Shown here in pieces: positions 8,462 to 17,126 of a DNA stretch of 54,430 nucleotides; position 1 is the stretch's first letter; the number at the start of each line of letters is the position of its first letter. The notes beneath the pieces were generated by a model. It made no database searches and was not told where the DNA came from. It saw only the letters and a list, made by a program, of their open reading frames with translations. The translations under genes were made by a program, and so were the position numbers. This stretch comes from Mangrovibacterium sp047972415. Its GTDB lineage: Bacteria; Bacteroidota; Bacteroidia; Bacteroidales; Prolixibacteraceae. Where the stretch lies: contig JBKEAN010000076.1 of assembly GCA_047972415.1 (NCBI GenBank), forward strand, positions 1-54,430. Reading direction: 5' to 3'.

Positions 8462-9409
8462 CTAAAAGCGGATTTCGGTGTTGAGTATTTTTTCGGAAGG
8501 TTTTTGTTTCATCCGGCTCGGGATACTTTCGAGCAGCACGTCAACAAAAATACGGGCTGTTTTTTTGTATCCGGTCGTTTTCAGGTAGCAAGCACTGATT
8601 TCACGAATGGGGACAGGTGCTTCAATTTTTTTCACCATCGGTTCGTATTCGGCCGGGATATTGCTGCTGGCCAGTTCTGGAATGAAGGTCAGTCCGCCTT
8701 GGTTTTCAACAATCCGTTTCAGCGACTCAATACTGTTGGAAAGGTAACGAAACGACAATTCCGACTCGGACAATCCGGACATTTGACAAACTGAATTGAC
8801 CTGGTTCTGAAAGCAATTACCTTCGTACAGGTACAGCAGCTCGGTTTCGTTTATTTGTTTCAAATCAACGCTTTCGGTCGTGCCCAGCGGGTGCTTAGGC
8901 GAAATGTACAGGTAAAATTGTTCGTAAAACAAAGGTACAATCCCAATTTTAGGTGCTTTTACAGGGGTGGAAATGATGCCCAGATCCAGGTCGTTATGAG
9001 CGAGCATAGACAGGATTTCTTCAGTTTTCAGCTCCATGATATTCACTTTTAATGCCGGAAAGCGGTGGTTCAGCTCGTCAAAAAACAACGGAACCAGGTA
9101 GGGCGAAAGGGTGGGGATGATGCCCACCCGGAGTTTTCCTTCAACCTGGTTCTCCATATCCAGGCTAAGCTGATCCAAATCGCCAACTAACTGCACTATT
9201 TCCAATGCTTTTTCATAAAAAAGTTCACCTTCAGCGGTTAATGCCAATGGTTTTTTTGTTCGGTCAATAAGCTGAAATTCATACTCTTCTTCTAATTTCT
9301 GAATTTGTAAACTAAGTGCTGGTTGTGTGATACCCAGCGTTTTGGCCGCTTCGGAAAAGCTTTTGTACCGTTCCAGTTCAATAAAATATTTAAGTTGATT
9401 GAAATTCAT
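8462..9409 (-). CDS. oxyR: OxyR-type LysR-family peroxide sensor
   Basis: A 315-residue LysR-type regulator. The N-terminal winged helix-turn-helix is clear: YKSFSEAAKTLGITQPALSL at 15-34. The effector domain has GNCFQNQVNSVC, which places Cys199 and Cys208 at the same numbers as the peroxide-sensing disulfide pair of Escherichia coli OxyR. This strongly supports OxyR rather than a generic LysR protein. Divergent dps, a classic OxyR target, starts 103 bp away. Oxidation would turn it into an activator of dps and other peroxide-defence genes. Confidence 0.92.
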   Translation of the reverse strand: MNFNQLKYFIELERYKSFSEAAKTLGITQPALSLQIQKLEEEYEFQLIDRTKKPLALTAEGELFYEKALEIVQLVGDLDQLSLDMENQVEGKLRVGIIPTLSPYLVPLFFDELNHRFPALKVNIMELKTEEILSMLAHNDLDLGIISTPVKAPKIGIVPLFYEQFYLYISPKHPLGTTESVDLKQINETELLYLYEGNCFQNQVNSVCQMSGLSESELSFRYLSNSIESLKRIVENQGGLTFIPELASSNIPAEYEPMVKKIEAPVPIREISACYLKTTGYKKTARIFVDVLLESIPSRMKQKPSEKILNTEIRF

Positions 9410-9411
9410 AT

Positions 9412-9426
9412 ATAAGTTGCATTTAT
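9412..9426. promoter_or_regulatory. Candidate OxyR half-site in the oxyR-dps gap
   Basis: ATAAGTTGCATTTAT has the dyad ATAA-N7-TTAT and fits the T-N11-A pattern of LysR-type sites. It lies between the divergent oxyR and dps starts, 33 bp upstream of the dps -7 box. OxyR usually contacts more than one such element; the AT-rich run to about 9450 could hold the second. This is inferred from pattern and place. Confidence 0.35.
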
Positions 9427-9458
9427 GTATTCATAAAATTAATAAATATCGACTATAA

Positions 9459-9466
9459 TATCTTTG
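9459..9466 (+). promoter_or_regulatory. Bacteroidota -7 promoter element of dps
   Basis: TATCTTTG matches TAnnTTTG exactly, 47 bp before the dps ATG. I see no TTTG -33 box at the usual distance, which is expected of a promoter that needs an activator such as the divergent OxyR. Confidence 0.6.
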
Positions 9467-9512
9467 AACTATCAAAAAAAAACAGAATTATTAATTTTTA
9501 AATCAAACGAAT

Positions 9513-9977
9513 ATGAAAACTTTAGTTAAAACAAAACAAGTAAATGAACCCTTAGTCAACGAACTCAATCAATTTTTGGCCGACCTTCAGGTTCACTACC
9601 AAAATTTGCGTGCCTTTCACTGGAATGTTAAAGGAACTTTGTTTTTCGTGCTTCACGGAAAATTTGAAGAATACTATACAGAGGCAGCCGAGTTGGTTGA
9701 CGAAGTTGCTGAACGAATTCTAATGCTTGGCGGACAACCTTTACATACGTTTTCCGACTATCTGGCAACGGCTAGCCTGAAGCAAATCAAAGGCGAAACC
9801 GATGGTATTGTCATGGTAAAACAGGTTGTGGAACAAACCGAAAGCTTGTATGTACAAATGGTTAAAATACAGAATGAGGCCGCTGCGCATGGAGATGAAG
9901 GGACCAATGCCTTGTTTAGCGGGCAAATAGCTGCTACCGAAAAGAAATTGTGGATGTTGCGTACATTTTTAGCCTAG
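9513..9977 (+). CDS. dps: Dps/ferritin-like stress protection protein
   Basis: A 154-residue Dps protein that would form a 12-mer, oxidise and store iron with hydrogen peroxide and shield DNA. The ferroxidase signature is visible as NLRAFHWNVKG (His and Trp at about 34-35) followed by HGKFEEYYTEAAELVDEVAE, supplying the conserved Asp/Glu ligands at the dimer interface. GGQPLHTFSDYL is another Dps hallmark. Length is normal. It is divergent from oxyR and followed by a strong terminator, so it is probably a single-gene transcript under OxyR control. Confidence 0.95.
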   Translation: MKTLVKTKQVNEPLVNELNQFLADLQVHYQNLRAFHWNVKGTLFFVLHGKFEEYYTEAAELVDEVAERILMLGGQPLHTFSDYLATASLKQIKGETDGIVMVKQVVEQTESLYVQMVKIQNEAAAHGDEGTNALFSGQIAATEKKLWMLRTFLA

Positions 9978-9994
9978 TTGCTATCGTTGGATTG

Positions 9995-10023
9995 AAAAGG
10001 GGAGCCCTGAAGGCTCCCTTTTT
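9995..10023. terminator. Rho-independent terminator after dps
   Basis: AAGGGGAGCC and GGCTCCCTT form a GC-rich stem with loop CTGAA, followed by TTTTTT. It lies 18 bp after the dps stop and just before the convergent GH15 gene end. A-rich DNA on the other side lets it act in both directions. Confidence 0.85.
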
Positions 10024-10026
10024 TGT

Positions 10027-11841
10027 TCAATGCAGGTACTCGAAAATCTCTTCGTCGTCGGTTAATTCGCTGTTCGAGATGGTCATGGCAGTTTCAATCA
10101 GGGCCAGGTGCGAGTAGGCTTGCGGAAAATTGCCCAGCATCCGTTTGGTTTCAAAATCCAAATCTTCGCTGAATAGTCCCAGGTGATTGGAGTAACCCAA
10201 TAAAGTCCGGAATTTTTGAATCGCTTCCTTTTTACGGCCAATTTTGTACAGGCTGTTAATGAGCCAGAACGAACAAATGGTGAAAGCGGATTTGGGTGTT
10301 CCAAAATCGTCGCGGTTGCGGTACCGGAACATCAGCCCCTGGTGTTCCAAATCGCGCTGAATTGCCAGTACGGTGGAAACAAAACGTTGGTCCGAGGCTT
10401 CTATGAAACCATACGATTCCATTAATAGCACCGAAGCATCCAGATCGTCGGAGCCGTAGGCCTGTGCAAAGGCGCTCTTTTGTTCCGACCAGGCAAAGCG
10501 GTAAATGTCGTCTCTAATTTTGTCGCGCAGTACCGACCAGTTGTCCACATTGTGTTGGCGTTTCAGCAGCGAGGCAATTTTTACAGCGCGGTCAACAGCA
10601 ACCCAGCAAAGTACTTTGCTGAAAGTGAAGTGTTTGTTTTCGCTGCGGATTTCCCAGATACCGCGGTCGGGTTTCATCCAGTTTTCCTTCACCACGTTTA
10701 TAACATTCCGTACAATGGTCCATAATTCTTCGCTGTGTTCCAGGCTCACCGAGTACAGTTCGAAATGCTGGTAAATCACGTCGAGCAGGATGCCGTAAAT
10801 GTCGTTTTGCTTTTGTTTATAGGCGGCGTTGCCAACGCGTACCGGGTACGAATTTTCGTAGCCCGATAAATGCTCCAGCGTTTTTTCGGTCAGTTTCTTT
10901 TCTCCCCTTATCCCGTACATAATTTGCATTTTTTCATCTTTTTCAGGAAGAATATCAATGATGAAATTCAGGTAACGGCGAGCCAGGCTGAAATGGCCAA
11001 GCGAGGTCATTATTTTTACCACCATCGACGCATCGCGAATCCAGCAAAAGCGGTAGTCCCAGTTGCGCTCTTCGCCAATTGTTTCGGGAAGCGAGGTGGT
11101 GAGGGCGGCTAAAATGGCCCCGCTTTTATCAAAGCTGAGCATCTTTAGGGTGAGGGCGCTCCGAATAATTTCTTCGGTGAAGTATTTGTACGATTTGGTG
11201 CGTTCCGACCAATTGAGCCAGTACACTTTGGTGCGTTCCAACTTCAGTTTTTCGCGGCGTGTATCTTGTTGTAACAATTTCTGGTGATAGCTCAGTAAGC
11301 AAAACCCATCCTCTTTTAGTTCAAAAAAATCAGCATTTTTCAACGTATTCAGGTCGAAGTTGGAATACAAATAAAGCGAGTCATAAGGGCTCTGTTGGGT
11401 CGACGATTTGATGTAATCGTCTTTAACGGTTGTTTTGGTTCCGGGAATGGCATATTCGAGTTTTGGCTGGTAGTGAACAGCGATTTCAGGTACGCCCGCC
11501 ACCAGTTTGAAATAGCGGATCAAATCGGGTGGTGCGTATAAACTATTGTTTTCGCTATTCCGGTAGCGCGGCATAAAATCGTGAAGTTCAAAAACCCCGT
11601 CGGTGCAATCGAACCGGGTGACCAAAATATTGGTACGGGCCAGATATTGCTGGCTCACTTTTTCGGGGTACCGGGGTTTTACAGCAAAAAAACCGCCTTT
11701 TTCGCGGTCGAGCAACGAGGCAAAAACCGATGACGAATTGAATTGCGGCAAGCATAGCCATTCGATGGTTCCCTCTTCCGAAATTAAGGCGGCGCTCCGG
11801 CAATTGCCGACGATACCGTAATTTAAGTTTTCCATAGTCAT
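10027..11841 (-). CDS. Glycoside hydrolase family 15 protein (trehalase/glucoamylase-like)
   Basis: A 604-residue soluble protein of the bacterial GH15 type, which includes trehalases and glucoamylases. The N-terminal trehalase-associated beta domain begins NLNYGIVGNCRSAALISEEG. The catalytic (alpha/alpha)6 barrel is marked by RNWDYRFCWIRDAS at 259-272. The C-terminal GNFPQAYSHLALIETA is also a GH15 hallmark. No signal peptide is seen, so it should act in the cytoplasm. It is divergent from a fused trehalose-6-phosphate synthase/phosphatase. The pair suggests making and breaking of trehalose, with this enzyme on the hydrolysis side. Other alpha-glucoside substrates remain possible. Start could be ATG 11841 or the next Met two codons on. 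Confidence 0.85.
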   Translation of the reverse strand: MTMENLNYGIVGNCRSAALISEEGTIEWLCLPQFNSSSVFASLLDREKGGFFAVKPRYPEKVSQQYLARTNILVTRFDCTDGVFELHDFMPRYRNSENNSLYAPPDLIRYFKLVAGVPEIAVHYQPKLEYAIPGTKTTVKDDYIKSSTQQSPYDSLYLYSNFDLNTLKNADFFELKEDGFCLLSYHQKLLQQDTRREKLKLERTKVYWLNWSERTKSYKYFTEEIIRSALTLKMLSFDKSGAILAALTTSLPETIGEERNWDYRFCWIRDASMVVKIMTSLGHFSLARRYLNFIIDILPEKDEKMQIMYGIRGEKKLTEKTLEHLSGYENSYPVRVGNAAYKQKQNDIYGILLDVIYQHFELYSVSLEHSEELWTIVRNVINVVKENWMKPDRGIWEIRSENKHFTFSKVLCWVAVDRAVKIASLLKRQHNVDNWSVLRDKIRDDIYRFAWSEQKSAFAQAYGSDDLDASVLLMESYGFIEASDQRFVSTVLAIQRDLEHQGLMFRYRNRDDFGTPKSAFTICSFWLINSLYKIGRKKEAIQKFRTLLGYSNHLGLFSEDLDFETKRMLGNFPQAYSHLALIETAMTISNSELTDDEEIFEYLH

Positions 11842-12091
11842 TTATTGAATTTGGATTAAGATACAAACAATACTGAAAATATTCTGTTAATTATTTTAAA
11901 AGCCTTATATTTATTGGTGTGTTTTGACAAATCGGACATTTCGAACTCAGCTTTAGGGGTAATTGCAATAGCAACACGTCTTAAAAACAGCTCATTCTGC
12001 ACATTTCTTTTTTTAGCCCTTTTCAAGCCAAGTTGGGTACCCAAAAACACGCCGGGCATAGCGCCCTTTTGTGTGCAGACAAGCAAAAAAA

Positions 12092-14311
12092 ATGATTCTT
12101 ACCATGGGAAAAATTCATGTGATTTCGAACCGCTTGCCACTCAGTATTTTCAAGCAAGGCGAAACTTTTCAGTTTCGCTCCAGCATTGGAGGGTTGGCTA
12201 CCGGGATGCGATCGATTTATAAAGACTTTGGAGGCCAGTGGATTGGATGGATCGGGATTCCGACTGACGAGCTGGAGCCGCATGAGCTAGCAGAAATTGA
12301 AGAGAAGCTGGAACAGGAAAATTGCCATAGTGTTAACCTGCGGAAGGAGGATATTAATTTGTATTACGAAGGTTTTAGTAACAACGTTATTTGGCCATTG
12401 TTTCATTATTTTACACAGCTTGTTGAGTTTCGACCGGAATATTGGGAAGCCTATTGCAACGTTAACCAGCTGTTTGCTGACAGGGCGCTCGAAGTGGCCG
12501 AAAAAGGCGATACAATTTGGGTACACGACTACCAGTTGATGCTTGTTCCCCAACTTATCAGGGAGAAAAACCCGGATGTTACCATCGGTTTTTTTCTGCA
12601 TATTCCTTTTCCTTCGTTCGAGGTTTTTCGAACTCTTCCCTGGCGCAAGGAGTTAATTCAAGGTATCCTGGGAGCCGATTTGATTGGCTTTCACACCTAC
12701 GATTACCAACGGCATTTTTTTAGTTCTGTCCGCCGTTTGCTTGGCTACGAAGTTTCCTTCAACCGTATTTTTAACGAAGAACGGATTGTGTTGGTCGATG
12801 CTTTCCCGATGGGTATTGATTACGCGAAATTCAGCTCGAAAGCGACCGAAGTGGTCGAAAAAGCACAGCATGAAAAGTCGGAGTTGCAGCGCGATATCGA
12901 ACAGTATTTTCAGCAAGGGGTCAATCGCAAATTCATATTGTCAATCGACAGGCTCGACTATACCAAGGGAATTCCCAACCGCTTGAGGGCTTTCGAACTT
13001 TTTTTGGAACAGCATCCCGATTTTCATTACCGGGTAACCCTGATTTTGCTGGTGGTTCCATCGCGCGCGACGGTGGAGCATTATAAGCACCTGAAAAGCG
13101 AAGTCGACGAGTTGGTGGGGCGCATTAACGGACGCTTTGGAGGTATTAATTATAACCCCATTTGGTATTTCTACCGTTCGCTGCCATTCGAAAAGCTAGT
13201 TGAGTTGTACAGCTATTGTAATGTGGCACTGGTAACCCCGGTGCGCGATGGCATGAACCTGGTTGCAAAAGAATACATTGCCTCGCGCGTTCATCAGGAT
13301 GGTGTCATTATTTTGAGCGAAATGGCTGGGGCAGCGCAGGAACTTGGCGAAGCCATTATGATTAACCCGAACAACGAAAACGAAATTGCAACAGCAATTT
13401 TTACCGCCTTAACGATGTCGCCCGACGAGCAACACAAACGCATGAGGGTATTGCAACAACGTATTAGCCGCTACGATGTGTTTAAATGGGCTGCCGAGTT
13501 TGTAGAGTCGTTGCAAAAAGCGCAACAAATTCAGGCTAAATTTTTGTCTAAAAAAATAACACCCGCCATCCAGACCGACTTGGTTGACCGCTTCCGAAAA
13601 GCTGTGCAGCGGGCCATTTTTCTGGATTACGACGGAACTCTGGTGGGATTCAAAAACGACCCGCAGGCTGCTTGCCCCGACGAGGAACTGCACCGATTGC
13701 TGCAAGGGTTGGAAAGCGATCCGCGAAACAGGGTGACCATCATCAGCGGGCGCGACCGCGAAACCCTGGAACAGTGGCTTGGGCGGCACTGGGTGAACCT
13801 GATTGCCGAACACGGGGTTTGGTTGAAACGGCTGGGTGAAAACTGGGAAACTATTGATGACCTGAATGCCAACTGGAAACCCGAAATCCGCCCGTTTCTC
13901 GAAAGTTTTGTCGATCGTACGCCGGGAACGTTCATCGAAGAAAAAAACTTTTCGCTGGTGTGGCATTATCGTAAAGCCGAGCCCGAGCAAGGCGAATTGC
14001 GGGCAAACGAATTAAAAGAAGGCTTGCACAACTTGCTGGCCAATCACAACCTCGAAATGATGGAGGGCAACAAGGTCATTGAAGTCAAATCAGGTGGCAT
14101 CAACAAAGGCATTGCTGCCACACGTTTTCTACGGAACGAAACGCCCGACTGCATTGTTGCTATTGGCGACGACTGGACAGATGAATACATGTTCCGCGAG
14201 TTGCCCACATGGGCCATTACCATTAAAGTGGGGCTAAAAAACACGGCTGCCTCGTATAACCTCGAATCGGTTACCACCGTTCGGACTCTTTTAAAAGCGT
14301 TGGCCGGTTAA
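12092..14311 (+). CDS. Bifunctional trehalose-6-phosphate synthase/phosphatase
   Basis: A fusion of about 739 residues. The N-terminal GT20 domain (about 1-480) makes trehalose-6-phosphate from UDP-glucose and glucose-6-phosphate. It shows HVISNRLPLS, VHDYQLMLVPQLIRE, SIDRLDYTKGIPNRLRAFE and TPVRDGMNLVAKEY. The C-terminal HAD-type phosphatase domain (about 505-735) removes the phosphate. It carries IFLDYDGTLVG with Asp512/Asp514, TIISGRDRETLEQW, and AIGDDWTDEYMF. Both active sites look intact. A GTG at 12071 and ATGs at 12092 and 12104 are all in frame. The conserved N-terminus begins right at MGKIHVISNRLP, so 12092 or 12104 is preferred. Likely role: compatible-solute synthesis. Confidence 0.93.
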   Translation: MILTMGKIHVISNRLPLSIFKQGETFQFRSSIGGLATGMRSIYKDFGGQWIGWIGIPTDELEPHELAEIEEKLEQENCHSVNLRKEDINLYYEGFSNNVIWPLFHYFTQLVEFRPEYWEAYCNVNQLFADRALEVAEKGDTIWVHDYQLMLVPQLIREKNPDVTIGFFLHIPFPSFEVFRTLPWRKELIQGILGADLIGFHTYDYQRHFFSSVRRLLGYEVSFNRIFNEERIVLVDAFPMGIDYAKFSSKATEVVEKAQHEKSELQRDIEQYFQQGVNRKFILSIDRLDYTKGIPNRLRAFELFLEQHPDFHYRVTLILLVVPSRATVEHYKHLKSEVDELVGRINGRFGGINYNPIWYFYRSLPFEKLVELYSYCNVALVTPVRDGMNLVAKEYIASRVHQDGVIILSEMAGAAQELGEAIMINPNNENEIATAIFTALTMSPDEQHKRMRVLQQRISRYDVFKWAAEFVESLQKAQQIQAKFLSKKITPAIQTDLVDRFRKAVQRAIFLDYDGTLVGFKNDPQAACPDEELHRLLQGLESDPRNRVTIISGRDRETLEQWLGRHWVNLIAEHGVWLKRLGENWETIDDLNANWKPEIRPFLESFVDRTPGTFIEEKNFSLVWHYRKAEPEQGELRANELKEGLHNLLANHNLEMMEGNKVIEVKSGGINKGIAATRFLRNETPDCIVAIGDDWTDEYMFRELPTWAITIKVGLKNTAASYNLESVTTVRTLLKALAG

Positions 14312-14335
14312 ACGGATGCCTGTTCCTGATTGTTG

Positions 14336-14362
14336 GCGGAGTAGTTTGCACTCCGCTTTTTT
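14336..14362 (+). terminator. Terminator after the trehalose synthase/phosphatase gene
   Basis: GCGGAGT (14336-14342) and ACTCCGC (14350-14356) pair around loop AGTTTGC, then TTTTTT. It lies 25 bp after the stop codon. Confidence 0.85.
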
Positions 14363-14407
14363 CATTAGTTTTGGTTGATTTTTCACCCCAAACAAAATGG
14401 AATAATC

Positions 14408-15217
14408 ATGTTGAAACAGATTGTTTTCACACTGCTGATGTTAGTGGTGTTTGGTTTCGCAGCCAATGCTCAGAGCCCAATAAACCAGACCGATACCTTC
14501 GGTCGCAAGCAGGGGTTGTGGCAAAAAAACCAAGCGAGCGGCCAACTACTTTACTCCGGTAGTTTTAAGGACGATAAGCCGGTGGGTGAGTGGAAACGCT
14601 ACCACGCAAACGGTATGGTAAAGGCCATTTTGGTATATGCCGAAGGTTCCGGCCCGGCCGGGGCAACCCTGTTTGACGAACTCGGACAGAAAGTAGCAAC
14701 TGGCTTTTACCTGGAGCAGGAGAAAAACGGGCATTGGGTTTATTTTGATAAAAACCAGAGGGTGCAGGAAGAAGAATATGCCCGGGGAATAAAGAATGGG
14801 AAATCGAAAACATACTATCCCAGCGGTGAACTGTTTGTTGAAACGACTTATGCCGACGGGCTGCAGGAAGGTGTGTACCGGGCTTTCTTCAAAAACGGAA
14901 CGCCTTATTTCGAGTGCCGGATGAAAGATGACAAACGCGATGGGATTTGCCATGTTTTTCACGAAAACGGTGAGTTGGAAACCGAGGCAAATTACGTGGA
15001 CGGACTTCGCGACGGCCTCTGGAAATACTACTCGGAGCAAGGAACTTATCAATATACACTGATTTATGACCGAGGAATTCTTCAGAACAAGTCGGTATTA
15101 GATAGCCTGGAGCAAATCCGCTACAATCAGATGGATGGGAACCGCAATAAAATTGTCGATCCCGAGCGGTTTATGAGCGATCCATCGGAGTACATGATGC
15201 AAAAAGGTATCCGGTAA
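14408..15217 (+). CDS. Exported MORN/YwqK-type repeat protein
   Basis: A 269-residue protein with a clear signal peptide (MLKQIVFTLLMLVVFGFAANAQ). It is followed by about seven copies of the MORN/YwqK repeat with core G-x-W-x-x-Y-x-x-N/S-G. Examples are PVGEWKRYHANG, NGKSKTYYPSGEL, EGVYRAFFKNGTP and DGLWKYYSEQG. Bacteroidota have many such periplasmic or surface proteins, often auto-labelled as antitoxin-like, but no toxin gene is adjacent. I choose ATG 14408 rather than the TTG at 14375 because the signal peptide begins there. It is followed by xseA after 57 bp. Function is unknown; repeats of this kind usually mediate binding. Confidence 0.8.
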   Translation: MLKQIVFTLLMLVVFGFAANAQSPINQTDTFGRKQGLWQKNQASGQLLYSGSFKDDKPVGEWKRYHANGMVKAILVYAEGSGPAGATLFDELGQKVATGFYLEQEKNGHWVYFDKNQRVQEEEYARGIKNGKSKTYYPSGELFVETTYADGLQEGVYRAFFKNGTPYFECRMKDDKRDGICHVFHENGELETEANYVDGLRDGLWKYYSEQGTYQYTLIYDRGILQNKSVLDSLEQIRYNQMDGNRNKIVDPERFMSDPSEYMMQKGIR

Positions 15218-15274
15218 TTCAGGTAAATTGGTCAACCCGACACTGCAAATGTCAACAAAAACAGGGATACAAAA

Positions 15275-16720
15275 ATGACAAACGAAACACAATTATCGCT
15301 GCTCGAACTAAACCTGTACATCAAAGCGGCACTCGACGATGCCTTGGAACAGCTCGTTTGGGTGAAGGCCGAAATCAGCGAAATTACGGTCAATCGTGCC
15401 GGGCATTGTTACCTGGAACTGGTGGATGCCGATCCGCTATCGAAAGAAATTTTGGCGCGGGCACGGGCTACGGTTTGGTCGTACAGTTTTCGGATGCTGA
15501 AACCCTACTTCGAAACCACAACAGGCCAAGCTTTTACGCAAGGCATTAAAATATTGGTGAGTGCCAAAGTTGAATTTCACCCGGTTTACGGGCTGAGTTT
15601 GAATATTCGCGATATCGATCCCAGTTATACTTTGGGCGATATGGCCCGTCGCCGCCGCGAAATTATCCTTCAGCTTCAGGAAGATGGTGTGTTTGATATG
15701 AACCGCGAATTGGAACTTCCTTTGGTGCCCCAGCGCATTGCGGTCATTTCGTCGCCAACGGCTGCAGGTTTGCAGGATTTTATGGATCAGCTGAGTAACA
15801 ATCCCCGAAACATCAAGTTTTATACCCGGTTGTTTCCTGCAATTATGCAGGGACCCGAAACTGCCCCGTCGGTGATAAACGCCTTGGAACAAGTATATCG
15901 GTACGACGATTTTTTCGATTTGGTGTGCATCATCAGGGGAGGGGGCGCCCAACTCGATTTGGCCAGTTTCGACCATTACAATCTGGCTTATCATGTGGCC
16001 CAGTTCCCCATTCCGGTAATCACCGGTATTGGACACGATAAAGATGAAACGGTTGTGGATCTGGTGGCCCATACCAAAATGAAAACCCCTACAGCAGTGG
16101 CCGAGTTTTTGATTAGCGGGGCCGAAAACTTTGAACAAATGTTGCTGGAGATCGAAAACCGCTTTGCGGATTTGGTACAGGAACGACTGAAAGAGGAACA
16201 AAACTACCTTGAACGGGCTGCACAAAACCTGAAACTAGGAGTGCGGCAGCTGGTAACAGAAGAAGAACACCGTTTCAAAATAAACAGCCTTCAACTTAAA
16301 AACAGTATCCCCGCTTTTTTGAAGGCGCAAAAGGACATGTTCCGCAAATACCGGCAGCAACTGGCGCTCGACGGGCGCAGTATGCTGAAAGAAGAGCAAC
16401 ATCGGCTGTCCCGGGGAACGGCGGAACTGGCGCATTATTCGAACCATTTACTGCGAAGTAATTTGGTAAAACTGGCCGAGGTACAGCATGTTTTGAAAAT
16501 TCGGATGACCGATGGCTTTCGTTTGCAAACCAGTAAGCTGGAGGCTTTTGATGTAAAACGGCACTTGGTTGATCCGGTCCGGGTACTGCGACGCGGGTAT
16601 AGTTTGACCTTGAAAGATGGGAAAATTGTAAAATCGGCCGACGTTTTGATTACGGGCGATGTGCTTCAAACCCGGCTAGCGGACGGAGTGATTATCAGTA
16701 AAATTGTAAATAAAGAATAA
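15275..16720 (+). CDS. xseA: Exodeoxyribonuclease VII large subunit
   Basis: A 481-residue catalytic subunit of exonuclease VII, which degrades single-stranded DNA to oligonucleotides. An N-terminal OB-fold (about 8-110) shows LVWVKAEISEITVNRAGHCYLELVD. The nuclease core has IAVISSPTAAGLQDF, VCIIRGGGAQLDL and PVITGIGHDKDETVVDLVAH, the signature stretches of XseA. A long coiled coil that binds XseB follows, then a small C-terminal domain (RVLRRGYSLTLKDGKIV). It ends 2 bp before xseB, as expected for a coupled pair. Confidence 0.95.
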   Translation: MTNETQLSLLELNLYIKAALDDALEQLVWVKAEISEITVNRAGHCYLELVDADPLSKEILARARATVWSYSFRMLKPYFETTTGQAFTQGIKILVSAKVEFHPVYGLSLNIRDIDPSYTLGDMARRRREIILQLQEDGVFDMNRELELPLVPQRIAVISSPTAAGLQDFMDQLSNNPRNIKFYTRLFPAIMQGPETAPSVINALEQVYRYDDFFDLVCIIRGGGAQLDLASFDHYNLAYHVAQFPIPVITGIGHDKDETVVDLVAHTKMKTPTAVAEFLISGAENFEQMLLEIENRFADLVQERLKEEQNYLERAAQNLKLGVRQLVTEEEHRFKINSLQLKNSIPAFLKAQKDMFRKYRQQLALDGRSMLKEEQHRLSRGTAELAHYSNHLLRSNLVKLAEVQHVLKIRMTDGFRLQTSKLEAFDVKRHLVDPVRVLRRGYSLTLKDGKIVKSADVLITGDVLQTRLADGVIISKIVNKE

Positions 16721-16722
16721 CT

Positions 16723-16923
16723 ATGGCTGCAAAAAAAATGAGCTACAAAGATGCCGTTGACGAAATTGACGAAATTCTGGAAAAAATTGAAAACGAAGAG
16801 TTGGATGTGGATGAATTGTCGGAAAAAGTAAAGCGCGTATCGGCACTGATTAAATTCTGTAAAGAGAAATTACACACGACCCAAACCGAAGTGGAGAATA
16901 TTCTGAAAGAGATGGATGAGTAG
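16723..16923 (+). CDS. xseB: Exodeoxyribonuclease VII small subunit
   Basis: A 66-residue two-helix protein: SYKDAVDEIDEILEKIENEE, then VDELSEKVKRVSALIKFCKE, ending in a short acidic tail. This is the usual XseB form, many copies of which decorate the coiled coil of each XseA. It starts 2 bp after xseA, so stoichiometry is probably set by coupled translation. It ends in TAG. Confidence 0.93.
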   Translation: MAAKKMSYKDAVDEIDEILEKIENEELDVDELSEKVKRVSALIKFCKEKLHTTQTEVENILKEMDE

Positions 16924-16981
16924 TGGATAGGCTGATTTTCAAACGTTCAAAAAATAGAAAATCAGTTGCTTAAGTAGGATG

Positions 16982-17014
16982 TTTGTTTTTTGAAAGAAAA
17001 AAAGATTACCTTTG
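16982..17014 (+). promoter_or_regulatory. Bacteroidota promoter (-33 and -7) of the RNA helicase gene
   Basis: TTTG at 16982-16985 and TACCTTTG at 17007-17014 are 21 bp apart and fit the Bacteroidota sigma-ABfr consensus. Transcription should begin near 17020, leaving a leader of roughly 105 bases before ATG 17127. The promoter overlaps an in-frame upstream extension of the helicase frame, which argues against translation starting at 16983. Confidence 0.7.
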
Positions 17015-17126
17015 CGGCTCAATTTTTTGCATCGGTGGCAAGGGGGCTATTGTTAAGAAAATTTTTTTGTCATCAGTGCTAATGGATCGGAAGGGTTTTG
17101 CGCTTCCACAATTTTATAACACGAAG

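Noticed and set aside
14408..15217. YwqK-type antitoxin of a toxin-antitoxin pair
   Set aside because: The protein is exported and has ordinary MORN-like repeats; no toxin-like small gene lies beside it.
16983..17126. N-terminal extension of the RNA helicase
   Set aside because: It overlaps a good promoter and its residues do not look like helicase sequence.
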